A stretch of DNA of 64,000 nt from Citrobacter sp. Marseille-Q6884 (GCF_945906775.1 NZ_CAMDRE010000001.1:2604001-2668000); one strand, 5' to 3'; counted from the stretch's first letter, positions 53,104 through 62,770 are shown. Notes: generated by a model from the letters alone, not told the origin. Translations and numbers: made by a program.

Positions 53104-54976
53104 CCCACTGCCTCTGTCAGCATATACCAGTAATATTATTCAGCAAGATATCAATATCGCATCTAAAGCAGAAGCTGTTAAATTGAACAGTACGCAAATG
53201 GATGCAGCCCGAAAAATCGTTGAAAATAAAGTCATTACTCAATTTGATAAATCGCAAAACAATGGTGATACATTAAAACCCTCTTTGCGAGCACCAACCT
53301 CATCGCATAATGCCCCATCCGGACTTGAGGCCGAAAAAAAAGGGGGAATGGAGACCTACAATGAGCTGATGGCAAACATGATCACCTTGCTGGGCGAGCA
53401 AAGCATTGATGAGTTGCAAGCTCGTGTTGAAATGTACACTAAGTATAGTAAGGACAATTCGACTGCCAGCATCGAAGTTTTGAATCAGGTTGAAGCTGAA
53501 GAGCAAGATTACGCTAACGCAAAAACTGCTGAAGCGACCGCTTCACAAAACGTGAACGCTCTTGAATCCCAAATCGCACAGGTCAAGCAAGAACTCCAGT
53601 CTTTACAGCAAACTCAGGCTGATATCGAAACCCAGCTCAATGATCCAAATCTCTCCCCTGAAGAGTCTGCAAATTTAAGCTCGCAGTTGAAAAACATCAA
53701 TGCACAAATTACACAAAGCCAGGCCTCGTTGAATGAACAGCAGACGGCGCTGGTGACAGCTCGTCAAACATTAAGTTTGGCATCTATTGATTTAAACCAG
53801 AAAAAAGTAAAGCTTGAATCAAGCCTCAATTATCTCGACTCACTGAACAAGAATGCTGCCAGTGTTAATACCGGGCTACAGTCCTCTTTAAAAACAACCG
53901 CAGGTACAGCTGCGTTACTGATGGCACAATTGATCGCTATTATCGGTGATTCGACAGAAGAAACGATGGAACTGAACCTGAAATTTTCACAGAAGGTTCA
54001 GGCTGCGCAGCAAGAAAAATTGACCAGCGATGCGGAAGAGGTTGAAAAGCAGCAGGAAAAATCCAAACAGATGCAGGAAACAATGGGCTGCATTGGTAAA
54101 ATTATTGGCGCTATTGTGACAGTTGTCTCCGCTGTTGCTGCGGTTTTTACGGGGGGAGCATCATTGGCTCTTGCCGCCATTGGCATCGCGTTAATGACAG
54201 CAGATACCATTTATCAAAAAGTGACTGGTAATGAATCGTTTATCGCCGCAGCGCTTAAACCCATTGTAGAACATGTGCTGATGCCCATTATTCAGCTTAT
54301 CACTAATGCTATTTCTCAAGTGCTCGAGAGCCTGGGCGTTAAAAACGATATTGCCGAAATTGTTGCTACTGTATTGGCGGTTGTTGTATTGATAGTTGCT
54401 GCAATAGGTGCAGCAGTCATTGCGAAAAAATTGCCTGTAGATAAATTGATGAATATTATCGGAAACATGCTCAAGAAAGTTCTGCATAATGTGTTAAGTG
54501 CTATCACTAAAGCAGTTAAACCGCTCCTTTCAGGAATAAAAAATATTACTGATGATGTTATTGCTGAAATATCGAAAGTGATGAAATCGGTAGCTAATGC
54601 ATTAAATCAGTTAATTGGTGATGGGGCGAAATCCAGGATGAATTTACTGAAAGAATTCTTTGACGATGAAGTGGCGACAAAGATGCTAGGGAATAAACTC
54701 AATCTTGCAGAAGATATCCTTAGAGTTGCTGACGTCAGTGTGGACTCATCTGGCAACATTGCTGCGGGGACTCTGGAGAAGCGTGTGAGTGAAATGTTAG
54801 CGGAAATAACGGAGTTACTCTCTGCATCTGCCAGCATGAAACTCTTTACTGATGGCGTAACTGACGCATACAGTCGTTCGATTGAAAATCTTAATATGCT
54901 TATGACCAATGCTGCTGATATGGCCGGTGGCGAGCAAGAGGTTGGACGATTCATATTTGCGCACACCCGAGCATAA
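53084..54976 (+). CDS. sipB: Translocator SipB/IpaB-like (SctE)
   Basis: 630 residues (SipB 593). Long N-terminal coiled coil (~120-260, AQVKQELQSLQQTQADIETQL), two hydrophobic hairpin segments (~345-375 and ~425-450) and C-terminal amphipathic helices. It inserts into the host membrane with SipC to form the translocation pore. Confidence 0.94.
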   Translation: MNGITNNPLPLSAYTSNIIQQDINIASKAEAVKLNSTQMDAARKIVENKVITQFDKSQNNGDTLKPSLRAPTSSHNAPSGLEAEKKGGMETYNELMANMITLLGEQSIDELQARVEMYTKYSKDNSTASIEVLNQVEAEEQDYANAKTAEATASQNVNALESQIAQVKQELQSLQQTQADIETQLNDPNLSPEESANLSSQLKNINAQITQSQASLNEQQTALVTARQTLSLASIDLNQKKVKLESSLNYLDSLNKNAASVNTGLQSSLKTTAGTAALLMAQLIAIIGDSTEETMELNLKFSQKVQAAQQEKLTSDAEEVEKQQEKSKQMQETMGCIGKIIGAIVTVVSAVAAVFTGGASLALAAIGIALMTADTIYQKVTGNESFIAAALKPIVEHVLMPIIQLITNAISQVLESLGVKNDIAEIVATVLAVVVLIVAAIGAAVIAKKLPVDKLMNIIGNMLKKVLHNVLSAITKAVKPLLSGIKNITDDVIAEISKVMKSVANALNQLIGDGAKSRMNLLKEFFDDEVATKMLGNKLNLAEDILRVADVSVDSSGNIAAGTLEKRVSEMLAEITELLSASASMKLFTDGVTDAYSRSIENLNMLMTNAADMAGGEQEVGRFIFAHTRA

Positions 54977-55114
54977 AAATAGTTAACGTACTGTGCGTTT
55001 TTCTGATCATCGGTGTATTGAAAAATACTTACGTTGTTAGGATATACACCGGAAAGTATCGATATTCCAGTATGTTGCTTTTTGAGATGGTGTAGGATAT
55101 CTAATAAGGAATAA

Positions 55115-56212
55115 ATGATGAATACAACAATTAATAATGTTTTCTCGCAGTTAAATATCCCTTTTGCTGGAGCTCCGATTGAGAATGGTAGCACTCAGGT
55201 TAAAGGGCTACATGTAAGGGATTCCGCTATTTCTGATTATATTGCTAACAGCCTTGCTGTCGGTACCCGTGGAAACGACGATGGAATTGACATGCACTCA
55301 GGGGTGCGTAGTGAGCAGTTTATGCAGTTGCTTAACAATTCACAGCAGGTTCTGGAGACTGCACTGGCTAAACCAGGCGATTCTAAGGCAGTCAGTCTGG
55401 TGTTGCCTAAAAGTTCTCAGCAGGCCAGTTTGATCTGTATGTTGATTGAGTTAGCGAATCAAGCATCGATCGCTGACATTGAACTGAGTAGTACTTTTGG
55501 CATCATGAGTGAAAAAAGTAATATGAATGCCGCAGATGCGCAAAAAGCTCAGGGGTTGGCTGCTTTCTCTAAAAGTATTATTTCATCATCGATCAATATG
55601 GCAAGTACGGGTGTTTCTACGCATAAATCTGTGAAAAACTATTCGGCAACGAAAGTGAATATTAATCAGAACCTGAAAGGTATGCACGATGCGGATCTCA
55701 ATGTACGCCAAATGCAGAATTCATTAAACGCCAGTAAGAACGAGCGGCTTGATTTGAGTGATATTTCTGAATCGTCGTCCACTGTGAAGAAAGCAGATGG
55801 CACGCTTGCTGAATTGCAGAAGCAGGAGAGTGCTATGAAAGCGGAGCATCACGCTGTGGCCTCGCGAAATATCGATGATGCCATCAGCAATCGCGATGCT
55901 TTTAACGCGGCCTTTTTGCAAGGAGAAGCGCGTACTCGTCTCACTTCTTCTCAGATTGATGCTCAGCGCGCCATTGGTACATCCGGAGCTAATATTGCAG
56001 ATGGCTCAGGTACCCTCGCCAGCAACATCGAGCAGAAAGAGGAGACTGAAGCGCGTTCGGCATCAAAAGTTATGGATGGGTCGGTTGAAATGTCACGACA
56101 ACAGGCCCAGAAATCACAGCAACTTTTGTCAAATATGATGAACTTACTGAATGATGTACGACGTACGGAAGCTGATCTGGTAAGTGCTTTTGCCAATAAT
56201 ATGAAAGCGTAA
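55115..56212 (+). CDS. sipC: Translocator SipC/IpaC-like (SctB)
   Basis: 365 residues (IpaC 363, SipC 409) after AAGGAA. A central hydrophobic segment near residues 100-125 (ASLICMLIELANQASIADIEL) and a C-terminal part rich in Ser/Gln with MSRQQAQKSQQLLSNMMNLLND. In SPI-1 SipC also binds and nucleates actin. A 138-base gap separates it from sipB, unlike the tight spacing in SPI-1. Confidence 0.9.
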   Translation: MMNTTINNVFSQLNIPFAGAPIENGSTQVKGLHVRDSAISDYIANSLAVGTRGNDDGIDMHSGVRSEQFMQLLNNSQQVLETALAKPGDSKAVSLVLPKSSQQASLICMLIELANQASIADIELSSTFGIMSEKSNMNAADAQKAQGLAAFSKSIISSSINMASTGVSTHKSVKNYSATKVNINQNLKGMHDADLNVRQMQNSLNASKNERLDLSDISESSSTVKKADGTLAELQKQESAMKAEHHAVASRNIDDAISNRDAFNAAFLQGEARTRLTSSQIDAQRAIGTSGANIADGSGTLASNIEQKEETEARSASKVMDGSVEMSRQQAQKSQQLLSNMMNLLNDVRRTEADLVSAFANNMKA

Positions 56213-56528
56213 TTCAGGTTAATTCATAATTTATTTTCAACATGTTTAGTTGCATCTTTAGTATTTTAACTAAACCTTGGGGGCTTAAACTCTGAGGTTT
56301 GGTTTTTTTAGAACGTGAATGGGGTTTTCAGTCCCTAATACATTTTTGCACAGTGAGAATATTGCACATAAACCTGAAACTAAATGACAATTTATTGAAC
56401 TGAAAAACCTCTTACACTACTCTGCTTTAAATTTAGCTATGCGTTTGACGACCGCATGCTTCAGCTTTTTATTTATCCATCATCAATACCTGGTCAATCT
56501 TTGATATGTTATTTTAACGGTGAATATT
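56213..56528. promoter_or_regulatory. Gap between sipC and sipA-like gene
   Basis: 316 bases that hold a terminator hairpin (56272-56309) and then an A+T-rich stretch likely to carry a separate promoter for the sipA-iacP pair. Confidence 0.5.
56272..56309 (+). terminator. Terminator after sipC
   Basis: AAACCT (56272) pairs with AGGTTT (56295-56300) around a 17-base loop, followed by seven T residues. It implies that the sipA-like gene is transcribed separately, at least in part. Confidence 0.6.
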
Positions 56529-58679
56529 ATGTCTATGAAGCTAACTCGTAGCGCCTCTGTTGACTCTTCAGTATATCGGCCGGTAAGCGTGGATAAAAAG
56601 CTATCTGAATTGGTTTCGGCTCTTCGGACTGTTCATACGACGTCTGAGATGAAATCAGTAAAAACGGATAATGAGTTACCGAAATTTGATTTGCTAAAAT
56701 TTAGGAATCAATATCGTGAAAGCGTCGCGACAAATGTTATGTCTGCATTAAGTGATGATTTCAAGCAAGCTTATGAAACGGGCGATAATGCGCAAAAAAG
56801 AAATCTGGAAAACGTTGCAGTCGCGGTGTATCTGGCTAAGGCTCATCATGCTGATGAAGGGCGTGATGATGTGCAGTTCGGTAAACTCGTCAACAAGTGG
56901 CTTGAAGCAATAAAAAATGGTAATAAGAATCCGGGATGCCATTTTTCTGTTGAACAGAATTTCAGTGTTAATCGGAAAAATAAAGAACGTGATTCTTACC
57001 ACAAAGCGGTCAATGAACTAGGCCTGTATTTAAAGGAAAACTTTGCGGGGCCAAAAGCGCTTGCCAAAGCGGTGATGGTGGATGTCAGGAAAAAATGTAG
57101 TGATGTGCTCTCTTTTCATGGCATCGATATTTCAACCGTTTCAAAATATCTGGAACAAACCGCATTTAATGCTGAAAAAAACATGTGTCATTCGATTGCT
57201 CATCTTTCCTCTCCGGGAAGGGAAGGAACGGTTTTTTTGAAGCATGCAGCAATACACATTAATTCAATGCTTAATTATCCGAACTATCTGCGAGAAATTT
57301 TAAGCCGGGCAGATAACTCCGCTTCACAGCGGGCAGCACCGCCTGTTGAACCCGAAGGAAAGGATATTCCTGCTGTAAAACCGGAAGACAAAAATATTTC
57401 TCCGACCGTCCCGGCAAACCCGCCTGTTCCTGAGAGGGAAAGCTTTTATCCGTCAGGCGCAACGCCCGTTGTTAATCTGAGTAACATCGGTAATCCGACG
57501 ATACATATCGACCTTGGTGATAAACTTGAAAAATTGCTCGAAAGGGGTAATAACGTTTATCATATTCACCATTATCACATTTGTCATTGCCAGCATGTTC
57601 ATGGCAGTTCTGTACTACCACATAATTTTTCTCTTTTTACACACACAGGCACGACTCAAACGGCTAATGTTGAGCCCGAGCGTTATCCGTCTGGAGTAAC
57701 GCTCACCCGGCCGATAATGCCATCAATCAGGGGTGTATCGAGCACTGATTTTATAGATTCAACGGATACTGATGATGGCGCAGATGTGGTTGATGGGAGT
57801 TCGGTGAATTCTGCATTATCTTCTTTCGCAGATAGCGCTAATGATACGACAGATAACGTAGTTACTGATAAATCAGCCGCAGATAGACACGAAAATGTAG
57901 GCCATTCAGTAGACGATGATAATCAGGCCTTATCTGACAACATACAGCCCGCCAGCGAGCGGATCCCGGCTTATGAGCGTACATTTAAAAACAATGGACT
58001 CTTAACCGAACCTGTACAGATTTCCACGCCGGGTATTGAGGCATCATTAAAACCGATGCCCAACATCGACACGTTTATTGCGAAGGAAGAACGTGCCGGA
58101 GGTGCAGTAACATTGAGTGCACAGGGGTTACGGCGTCCCAATAATGTCGGTAATGATACCGCATCGTTTACCCGGCAATCAGGGTTATTTACCGGTACAC
58201 TGGAGGATGCAATAAAGAATCAACCGGAACCTGACTTGCAGGTATTGCACAATATTCAGTTATCCGAGAACGAAGAGAGTGATAACACTTTTATTTCCAC
58301 GGCAACTCTTACGCTTCACCAGCGTAATAAGGCGCTGGAATTCGATAATCCTGCTACGTTGAGACAGCAGGTACGTAGGTCCACTTCTTTATCTGACGAA
58401 TTTCGCTCGAACAATATAGTCAGCAATAGCACCACGGTACAGGGGGATGGGGTTAATCGCATGGTATCGAACGATGACTCTACTCTTACCAATACTGCAG
58501 CAATATCATCTCTGCGGGGTGCTGAGCAAGTCAGTGATGCGACTATGCCGGAAAGAACCCAACAGAATCCGCCTGATGCCAGAATAATCCGACCCTATAG
58601 CGCTTATCTGGATGAGAAGGGTAACCCCAAATCACCTGTCACCCTGACAGTAGATGGTTTGCATCGACCACGATATTAA
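56529..58679 (+). CDS. SipA-like effector with repeated C-terminal arm motifs
   Basis: 716 residues from the ATG at 56529 (the longer frame starts with GTG at 56520). The N-terminal ~270 residues are helical and fit the chaperone-binding and F1 region of SipA (HLSSPGREGTVFLKHAAIH, then Pro-rich PPVEPE). Next is a His/Cys-rich patch at 344-359. The last residues (PVTLTVDGLHRPRY) match the end of SipA (ITTVDGLHMQR). Two similar 27-29-residue units occur at 480-506 and 511-539. The globular actin-binding domain of SipA (about 170 residues before its tail) is not apparent. The neighbour iacP is as in SPI-1. Confidence 0.78.
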   Translation: MSMKLTRSASVDSSVYRPVSVDKKLSELVSALRTVHTTSEMKSVKTDNELPKFDLLKFRNQYRESVATNVMSALSDDFKQAYETGDNAQKRNLENVAVAVYLAKAHHADEGRDDVQFGKLVNKWLEAIKNGNKNPGCHFSVEQNFSVNRKNKERDSYHKAVNELGLYLKENFAGPKALAKAVMVDVRKKCSDVLSFHGIDISTVSKYLEQTAFNAEKNMCHSIAHLSSPGREGTVFLKHAAIHINSMLNYPNYLREILSRADNSASQRAAPPVEPEGKDIPAVKPEDKNISPTVPANPPVPERESFYPSGATPVVNLSNIGNPTIHIDLGDKLEKLLERGNNVYHIHHYHICHCQHVHGSSVLPHNFSLFTHTGTTQTANVEPERYPSGVTLTRPIMPSIRGVSSTDFIDSTDTDDGADVVDGSSVNSALSSFADSANDTTDNVVTDKSAADRHENVGHSVDDDNQALSDNIQPASERIPAYERTFKNNGLLTEPVQISTPGIEASLKPMPNIDTFIAKEERAGGAVTLSAQGLRRPNNVGNDTASFTRQSGLFTGTLEDAIKNQPEPDLQVLHNIQLSENEESDNTFISTATLTLHQRNKALEFDNPATLRQQVRRSTSLSDEFRSNNIVSNSTTVQGDGVNRMVSNDDSTLTNTAAISSLRGAEQVSDATMPERTQQNPPDARIIRPYSAYLDEKGNPKSPVTLTVDGLHRPRY

Positions 58680-58697
58680 CAGGATCAAAATAATAAA

Positions 58698-58946
58698 ATG
58701 CAGAGTATCGAAACAATAAATGAATACATATTGTCTGAAGTGACAAAGATAAAATCATTGCCGCCTGGCTCATTTACTATCGATAGCCATATTATCTATG
58801 ATCTTTACTTTGACTCAGTGGACCTCATTGATCTTCTTACAGCAATTGAAGACGATCTCAATGTAGTTATTGCGGATGATAAACTGGAAAAATTTACAAC
58901 TCTCTCGTCGATTTCGCAGACGATTTTGCATTGCAGCAGTTGTTAG
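58698..58946 (+). CDS. iacP: Acyl carrier protein IacP-like
   Basis: 82 residues (IacP 82) with the phosphopantetheine serine in the DSVD motif (S40, LYFDSVDLIDLL). 18 bases after the sipA-like gene, the same order as SPI-1 sipA-iacP. In Salmonella IacP promotes translocation of certain effectors; the acyl target is unknown. Confidence 0.93.
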   Translation: MQSIETINEYILSEVTKIKSLPPGSFTIDSHIIYDLYFDSVDLIDLLTAIEDDLNVVIADDKLEKFTTLSSISQTILHCSSC

Positions 58947-59023
58947 ATTTTTTTGTTAGGGATTATCTTTTTTATTTTCAATCCGAAGGTTATTGAAGGC
59001 GAACTCTCTACGGTCATCAACTG

Positions 59024-59048
59024 AAAAAGACGCTTGTAGCGTCTTTTT
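59024..59048 (+). terminator. Terminator at the right end of the T3SS island
   Basis: AAAAAGACGC/GCGTCTTTTT stem with a 5-base loop, 77 bases after iacP. Marks the last transcript of the island, just before backbone sequence resumes. Confidence 0.85.
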
Positions 59049-59151
59049 GTTGCTGGAGATAAGTCGTTTCTTTCATCTGCGTTAGACAACGCTCACTAAG
59101 CAGTATCATCATACGCAATTCTTGTGACTTTTATGCGCCAATCCGCTATCT

Positions 59152-59169
59152 TGTTTAGCATATAAAACA
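59152..59169. promoter_or_regulatory. NadR operator upstream of nadA
   Basis: TGTTTA-N6-AAAACA fits the NadR consensus TGTTTA-N6-TAAACA with one mismatch, about 75 bases before nadA. NadR represses NAD biosynthesis when NAD is ample. Confidence 0.75.
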
Positions 59170-59242
59170 AAGCTAACCGATTATGGCGTGCGTCACGCTT
59201 TTACTCGGTTATTTCGTTAAGTCAGTAAAACGAGAAAGCATG

Positions 59243-60286
59243 ATGAGCGTGATGTTTGATCCAGAAGCAGCAATTTATCCGTTTCCGCCAAAACCGGCTC
59301 CATTGAGCGCTGACGAAAAGCACTTTTATCGTGAGAAAATCAAGCGCCTGCTCAAAGAGCGTGATGCCGTGATGGTCGCCCATTACTACACCGACCCTGA
59401 AATCCAACAGCTCGCGGAAGAAACCGGCGGCTGTATTTCTGACTCACTGGAAATGGCACGATTTGGGTCGAAGCATTCCGCTTCGACTCTGCTGGTTGCG
59501 GGCGTCAGATTTATGGGTGAAACAGCCAAAATTCTCAGCCCGGAAAAAACCATTCTAATGCCGACTTTACAGGCCGAATGCTCTTTGGATCTGGGGTGTC
59601 CGATTGATGCGTTTAGCGCGTTCTGTGATGCACATCCTGATCGTACTGTCGTTGTCTATGCCAACACCTCTGCTGCCGTTAAAGCGCGCGCTGACTGGGT
59701 TGTGACATCCAGCATCGCGGTTGAACTCATAGAACATCTGGATAGCTTAGGTGAAAAAATTATCTGGGCGCCGGACAGGCACCTGGGCAATTACGTGCAA
59801 AAACAGACCGGCGCAGATGTGCTTTGCTGGCAGGGGGCCTGTATTGTGCATGATGAATTTAAAACGCAGGCGTTAACGCGTATGAAAGGGCTCTACCCGG
59901 AAGCTGCCGTGCTGGTTCATCCTGAATCTCCTCAATCCATTGTTGATATGGCCGATGCAGTGGGATCAACCAGCCAGCTGATTAATGCGGCTAAAACGCT
60001 GCCGCATAAACAGCTTATTGTGGCGACTGATCGGGGCATTTTTTACAAAATGCAGCAAGCGGTTCCTGACAAAGAGTTGCTCGAAGCGCCGACGGCAGGA
60101 GAGGGGGCAACCTGTCGGAGTTGTGCCCACTGCCCGTGGATGGCAATGAACGGTCTGAAGGCGATTGCTGAAGGACTTGAGCAGGGTGGTGTAGCTCATG
60201 AGATACAGGTTGATGCAGCGCTGCGCGAAGGGGCTCTCCTGCCGCTAAACCGCATGTTGGAATTTGCGGCTACACTACGAGCTTAA
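59243..60286 (+). CDS. nadA: Quinolinate synthase A
   Basis: 347 residues from the ATG at 59243, giving the E. coli start MSVMFDPxxAIYPFPPKP and length. The 4Fe-4S cysteines are present (QAECSLDLGCP, WQGACIVH, CRSCAHCPWM). It condenses iminoaspartate with DHAP to quinolinate for NAD synthesis. First gene of nadA-pnuC and right-hand flank of the T3SS island. Confidence 0.98.
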   Translation: MSVMFDPEAAIYPFPPKPAPLSADEKHFYREKIKRLLKERDAVMVAHYYTDPEIQQLAEETGGCISDSLEMARFGSKHSASTLLVAGVRFMGETAKILSPEKTILMPTLQAECSLDLGCPIDAFSAFCDAHPDRTVVVYANTSAAVKARADWVVTSSIAVELIEHLDSLGEKIIWAPDRHLGNYVQKQTGADVLCWQGACIVHDEFKTQALTRMKGLYPEAAVLVHPESPQSIVDMADAVGSTSQLINAAKTLPHKQLIVATDRGIFYKMQQAVPDKELLEAPTAGEGATCRSCAHCPWMAMNGLKAIAEGLEQGGVAHEIQVDAALREGALLPLNRMLEFAATLRA

Positions 60287-60313
60287 TTAGAGTATTTCGC
60301 TCTGGGGGAAAAG

Positions 60314-61033
60314 ATGGATTTTTTTAGCACGCAGAACATTCTGGTACACATTCCGATTGGCGCAGGCGGTTACGATCTGTCGTGGATTGAAGCGGTGGGC
60401 ACTATCGCTGGCTTACTTTGTATTGGCCTCGCCAGTATGGAGAAAATCAGTAATTACTTTTTTGGGCTGATAAACGTCACGCTATTTGCCATTATTTTCT
60501 TTCAGATCCAACTCTATGCCAGCCTGCTGCTACAGGTTTTCTTTTTTGCCGCCAATATCTACGGCTGGTACGCCTGGTCCCGGCAAACCAGTCAGCATGA
60601 AGCTGAACTGAAGATTCGCTGGTTACCGCTGTCGAAAGCGATGGGCTGGCTGGCTGTATGCGTGGTGGCCATTGGTCTGATGACTCTGTTTATCGATCCG
60701 GTCTTTGCTTTCTTGACCCGCGTTGCCGTGAACATCATGCAAGGGCTGGGATTACAGGTCGCCGTACCGGAACTGCAGCCGGATGCGTTTCCGTTCTGGG
60801 ATTCCTGCATGATGGTGTTGTCAGTGGTGGCGATGATCCTAATGACGCGTAAATACGTTGAAAACTGGCTGCTGTGGGTGATCATTAACGTCATCAGCGT
60901 GGTGATCTTTGCGCTGCAAGGTGTATATGCGATGTCGCTGGAGTACATGATCCTGACCGGTATCGCACTTAACGGTAGCAGGATGTGGATTAACAGCGCG
61001 CGCGAACGTGGCTCACACGCGCTTTCCCATTAA
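60314..61033 (+). CDS. pnuC: Nicotinamide riboside transporter PnuC
   Basis: 239 residues, same length as E. coli PnuC, seven or more membrane helices. The WAW-type substrate motif (YGWYAWSR) is present. 27 bases after nadA; ends 4 bases into the convergent zitB. Confidence 0.97.
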   Translation: MDFFSTQNILVHIPIGAGGYDLSWIEAVGTIAGLLCIGLASMEKISNYFFGLINVTLFAIIFFQIQLYASLLLQVFFFAANIYGWYAWSRQTSQHEAELKIRWLPLSKAMGWLAVCVVAIGLMTLFIDPVFAFLTRVAVNIMQGLGLQVAVPELQPDAFPFWDSCMMVLSVVAMILMTRKYVENWLLWVIINVISVVIFALQGVYAMSLEYMILTGIALNGSRMWINSARERGSHALSH

Positions 61034-61971
61034 TGATGGTGATGTGTATGGCCAGACAGCCCCTGATAAAGGTGGCAGTCTGGCCCGTTACACGGCTGGT
61101 ATTCCATCTGAATAGTGGCGTGCTCAATGTGGTAGTGATGTATAAGGAAATGCTGAATTCGTTCCAGCAACGCATCGTGGTCATGTGGCGGGATCACCTG
61201 CACATGCAGCGTCATGACCGGTTTTTCACCGACCATCCAGACGTGTACGTGGTGCACATTACGCACTTCTGGAATATCCCGACTGAGATGGCGTTGCAAT
61301 GCAGCAATATCCAACGTGAGCGGCGCACCTTCCAGTAACTCATTCACGCTATCTTTCAATAAACGCCAGGCGCTGCGTAGTACCAGCACGGAAACCAGAA
61401 TAGAAAGAATCGGGTCCGCGGGCGTCCATCCTGTCCAGATGATGATCAGCGCAGCAATAATCGCGCCGACTGAGCCCAGCAGATCCCCCATCACATGGAG
61501 TGCTGCGGCACGAACATTGAGATTTTTCTCTTCACTACCGCGATGCAGAACCCAGAAGGCCAGAACATTAGCCAGCAAACCGGCAACGGCAATCACCATC
61601 ATCATACCGCCAGCTACAGGGCGGGGCGTTTGGAAACGTTCAATGGCTTCCCAGACGATTAAAATGGTGATCACCACCAGTGCAATCGCGTTCACAAACG
61701 CGGCCAGTGTGGTGAGCCTCAGCCAGCCGAAAGTGTGCCGGATGGTGGGAGGGCGACGGGAAAACTGGACGGCCAGCAACGCAAAAAGTAACGCGGCGGC
61801 ATCGGTAAGCATGTGACCGGCATCTGCGAGTAATGCCAGAGAGCCAGAAAGTATCCCACCGATAACTTCAACCAGCATAAACCCCGCGGTAATACAGAAA
61901 GCGAACATCAGTCGCCGGGCATTATTATCTTCTGGCAGCTCAGGAGAAGTATGAGTGTGTGAGTGCGCCAT
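61030..61971 (-). CDS. zitB: Zinc transporter ZitB (CDF family)
   Basis: 313 residues, same length as E. coli ZitB. His-rich N- and C-terminal tails (MAHSHTHTS and GHTHHHH), six membrane helices, and zinc-site motifs LLADAGHMLTD and HVMGDLLGS. Exports zinc in exchange for protons. Confidence 0.98.
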   Translation of the reverse strand: MAHSHTHTSPELPEDNNARRLMFAFCITAGFMLVEVIGGILSGSLALLADAGHMLTDAAALLFALLAVQFSRRPPTIRHTFGWLRLTTLAAFVNAIALVVITILIVWEAIERFQTPRPVAGGMMMVIAVAGLLANVLAFWVLHRGSEEKNLNVRAAALHVMGDLLGSVGAIIAALIIIWTGWTPADPILSILVSVLVLRSAWRLLKDSVNELLEGAPLTLDIAALQRHLSRDIPEVRNVHHVHVWMVGEKPVMTLHVQVIPPHDHDALLERIQHFLIHHYHIEHATIQMEYQPCNGPDCHLYQGLSGHTHHHH

Positions 61972-62036
61972 CGTGTCATCCCTTTGTTATTCTCATCTTT
62001 ACTGTATGACATCATACCGGGTTTGGGCTGACAAAA

Positions 62037-62061
62037 TTAAAAAGGAGAGCGATTGCTCTCC
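62037..62061 (-). terminator. Terminator after ybgS
   Basis: GGAGAGC-AATC-GCTCTCC hairpin on the minus strand followed by a T run, 24 bases past the ybgS stop. Confidence 0.85.
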
Positions 62062-62084
62062 CGTTATTAGCCATATTTTCAGCT

Positions 62085-62453
62085 TTACTGGCTGGTGCCA
62101 TCCGTTTTGGTATCAACATCATTGTTGATGTCGCTTCCTACCTTTTTATTCACATCCGGACAACGACCGTCTTTACACATCGAGTTTTTATGTACCTCGT
62201 CTTTTGTCATTCCTTCATGGTTCATTGATGAACCGTTCGGGTGCAGCATGGTGCCCCCCGAATTGATTTTATTGTTATCGACGTTATTCGGCGCAACGTT
62301 TTCTCGTGCATCCGGGGCCGTTTGGCCTGCATCCGCCGAAGAATTTGCTTGTCCATTATTGGACTGCGTGGTTGTCTCTGCTGCCAGTGCCGCGCCGCTG
62401 GCGAGGGTGAGGGTGGCAGTCAGGAAAAGTGAGGCCAGCTTTGTCATTTGCAT
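62085..62453 (-). CDS. ybgS: Homeobox-like periplasmic protein YbgS
   Basis: 122 residues (E. coli 126): signal peptide ending near ALA-AET (residue ~24), then a hydrophilic Asn/Asp/Gly-rich domain with a CKDGRCP motif. Function not established. Between zitB and aroG as in E. coli. Confidence 0.93.
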   Translation of the reverse strand: MQMTKLASLFLTATLTLASGAALAAETTTQSNNGQANSSADAGQTAPDARENVAPNNVDNNKINSGGTMLHPNGSSMNHEGMTKDEVHKNSMCKDGRCPDVNKKVGSDINNDVDTKTDGTSQ

Positions 62454-62770
62454 AATATGCTCCTGTTATGGTCGATATGTCGGATAACCTCTTCCAACAG
62501 TGCATGTGCCAGTTAAATCCTCAGAGAGTGGTTAAATATTTCAGTATGAAAATTAAAACCAGCATAGAATATTGAATTAAATGAAAAAATAAGTTGTTGC
62601 AGTTAAAAATTGTAGTTTAGATCTCGTTTTTCGCTACTTTATTGCGTTTTTTCGGTTGATTCCAGGATTAATCCGTCCAAAGTGTAAAACCCCGTTTACA
62701 CTTTATGACTGAAGATATAGATTGGAGGGATTGCATTCATTTATATAAGTATGGCAACGCTGGAAAAATC
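62454..62770. promoter_or_regulatory. ybgS-aroG intergenic region
   Basis: 317 A+T-rich bases carrying the ybgS promoter (minus strand) and the aroG promoter with its TyrR box. No extra gene seen. Confidence 0.6.
62683..62700. promoter_or_regulatory. TyrR box upstream of aroG
   Basis: TGTAAA-N6-TTTACA, a perfect match to the strong TyrR box, about 70 bases before the aroG start. TyrR with phenylalanine represses aroG in E. coli. Confidence 0.88.

Noticed and set aside
58947..59180. Search for a second copy of the tRNA-Lys 3' end as an island attachment repeat
   Set aside because: No match to CCTGCACGACCCACCA was seen near the right junction, so a classical attL/attR pair is not supported.
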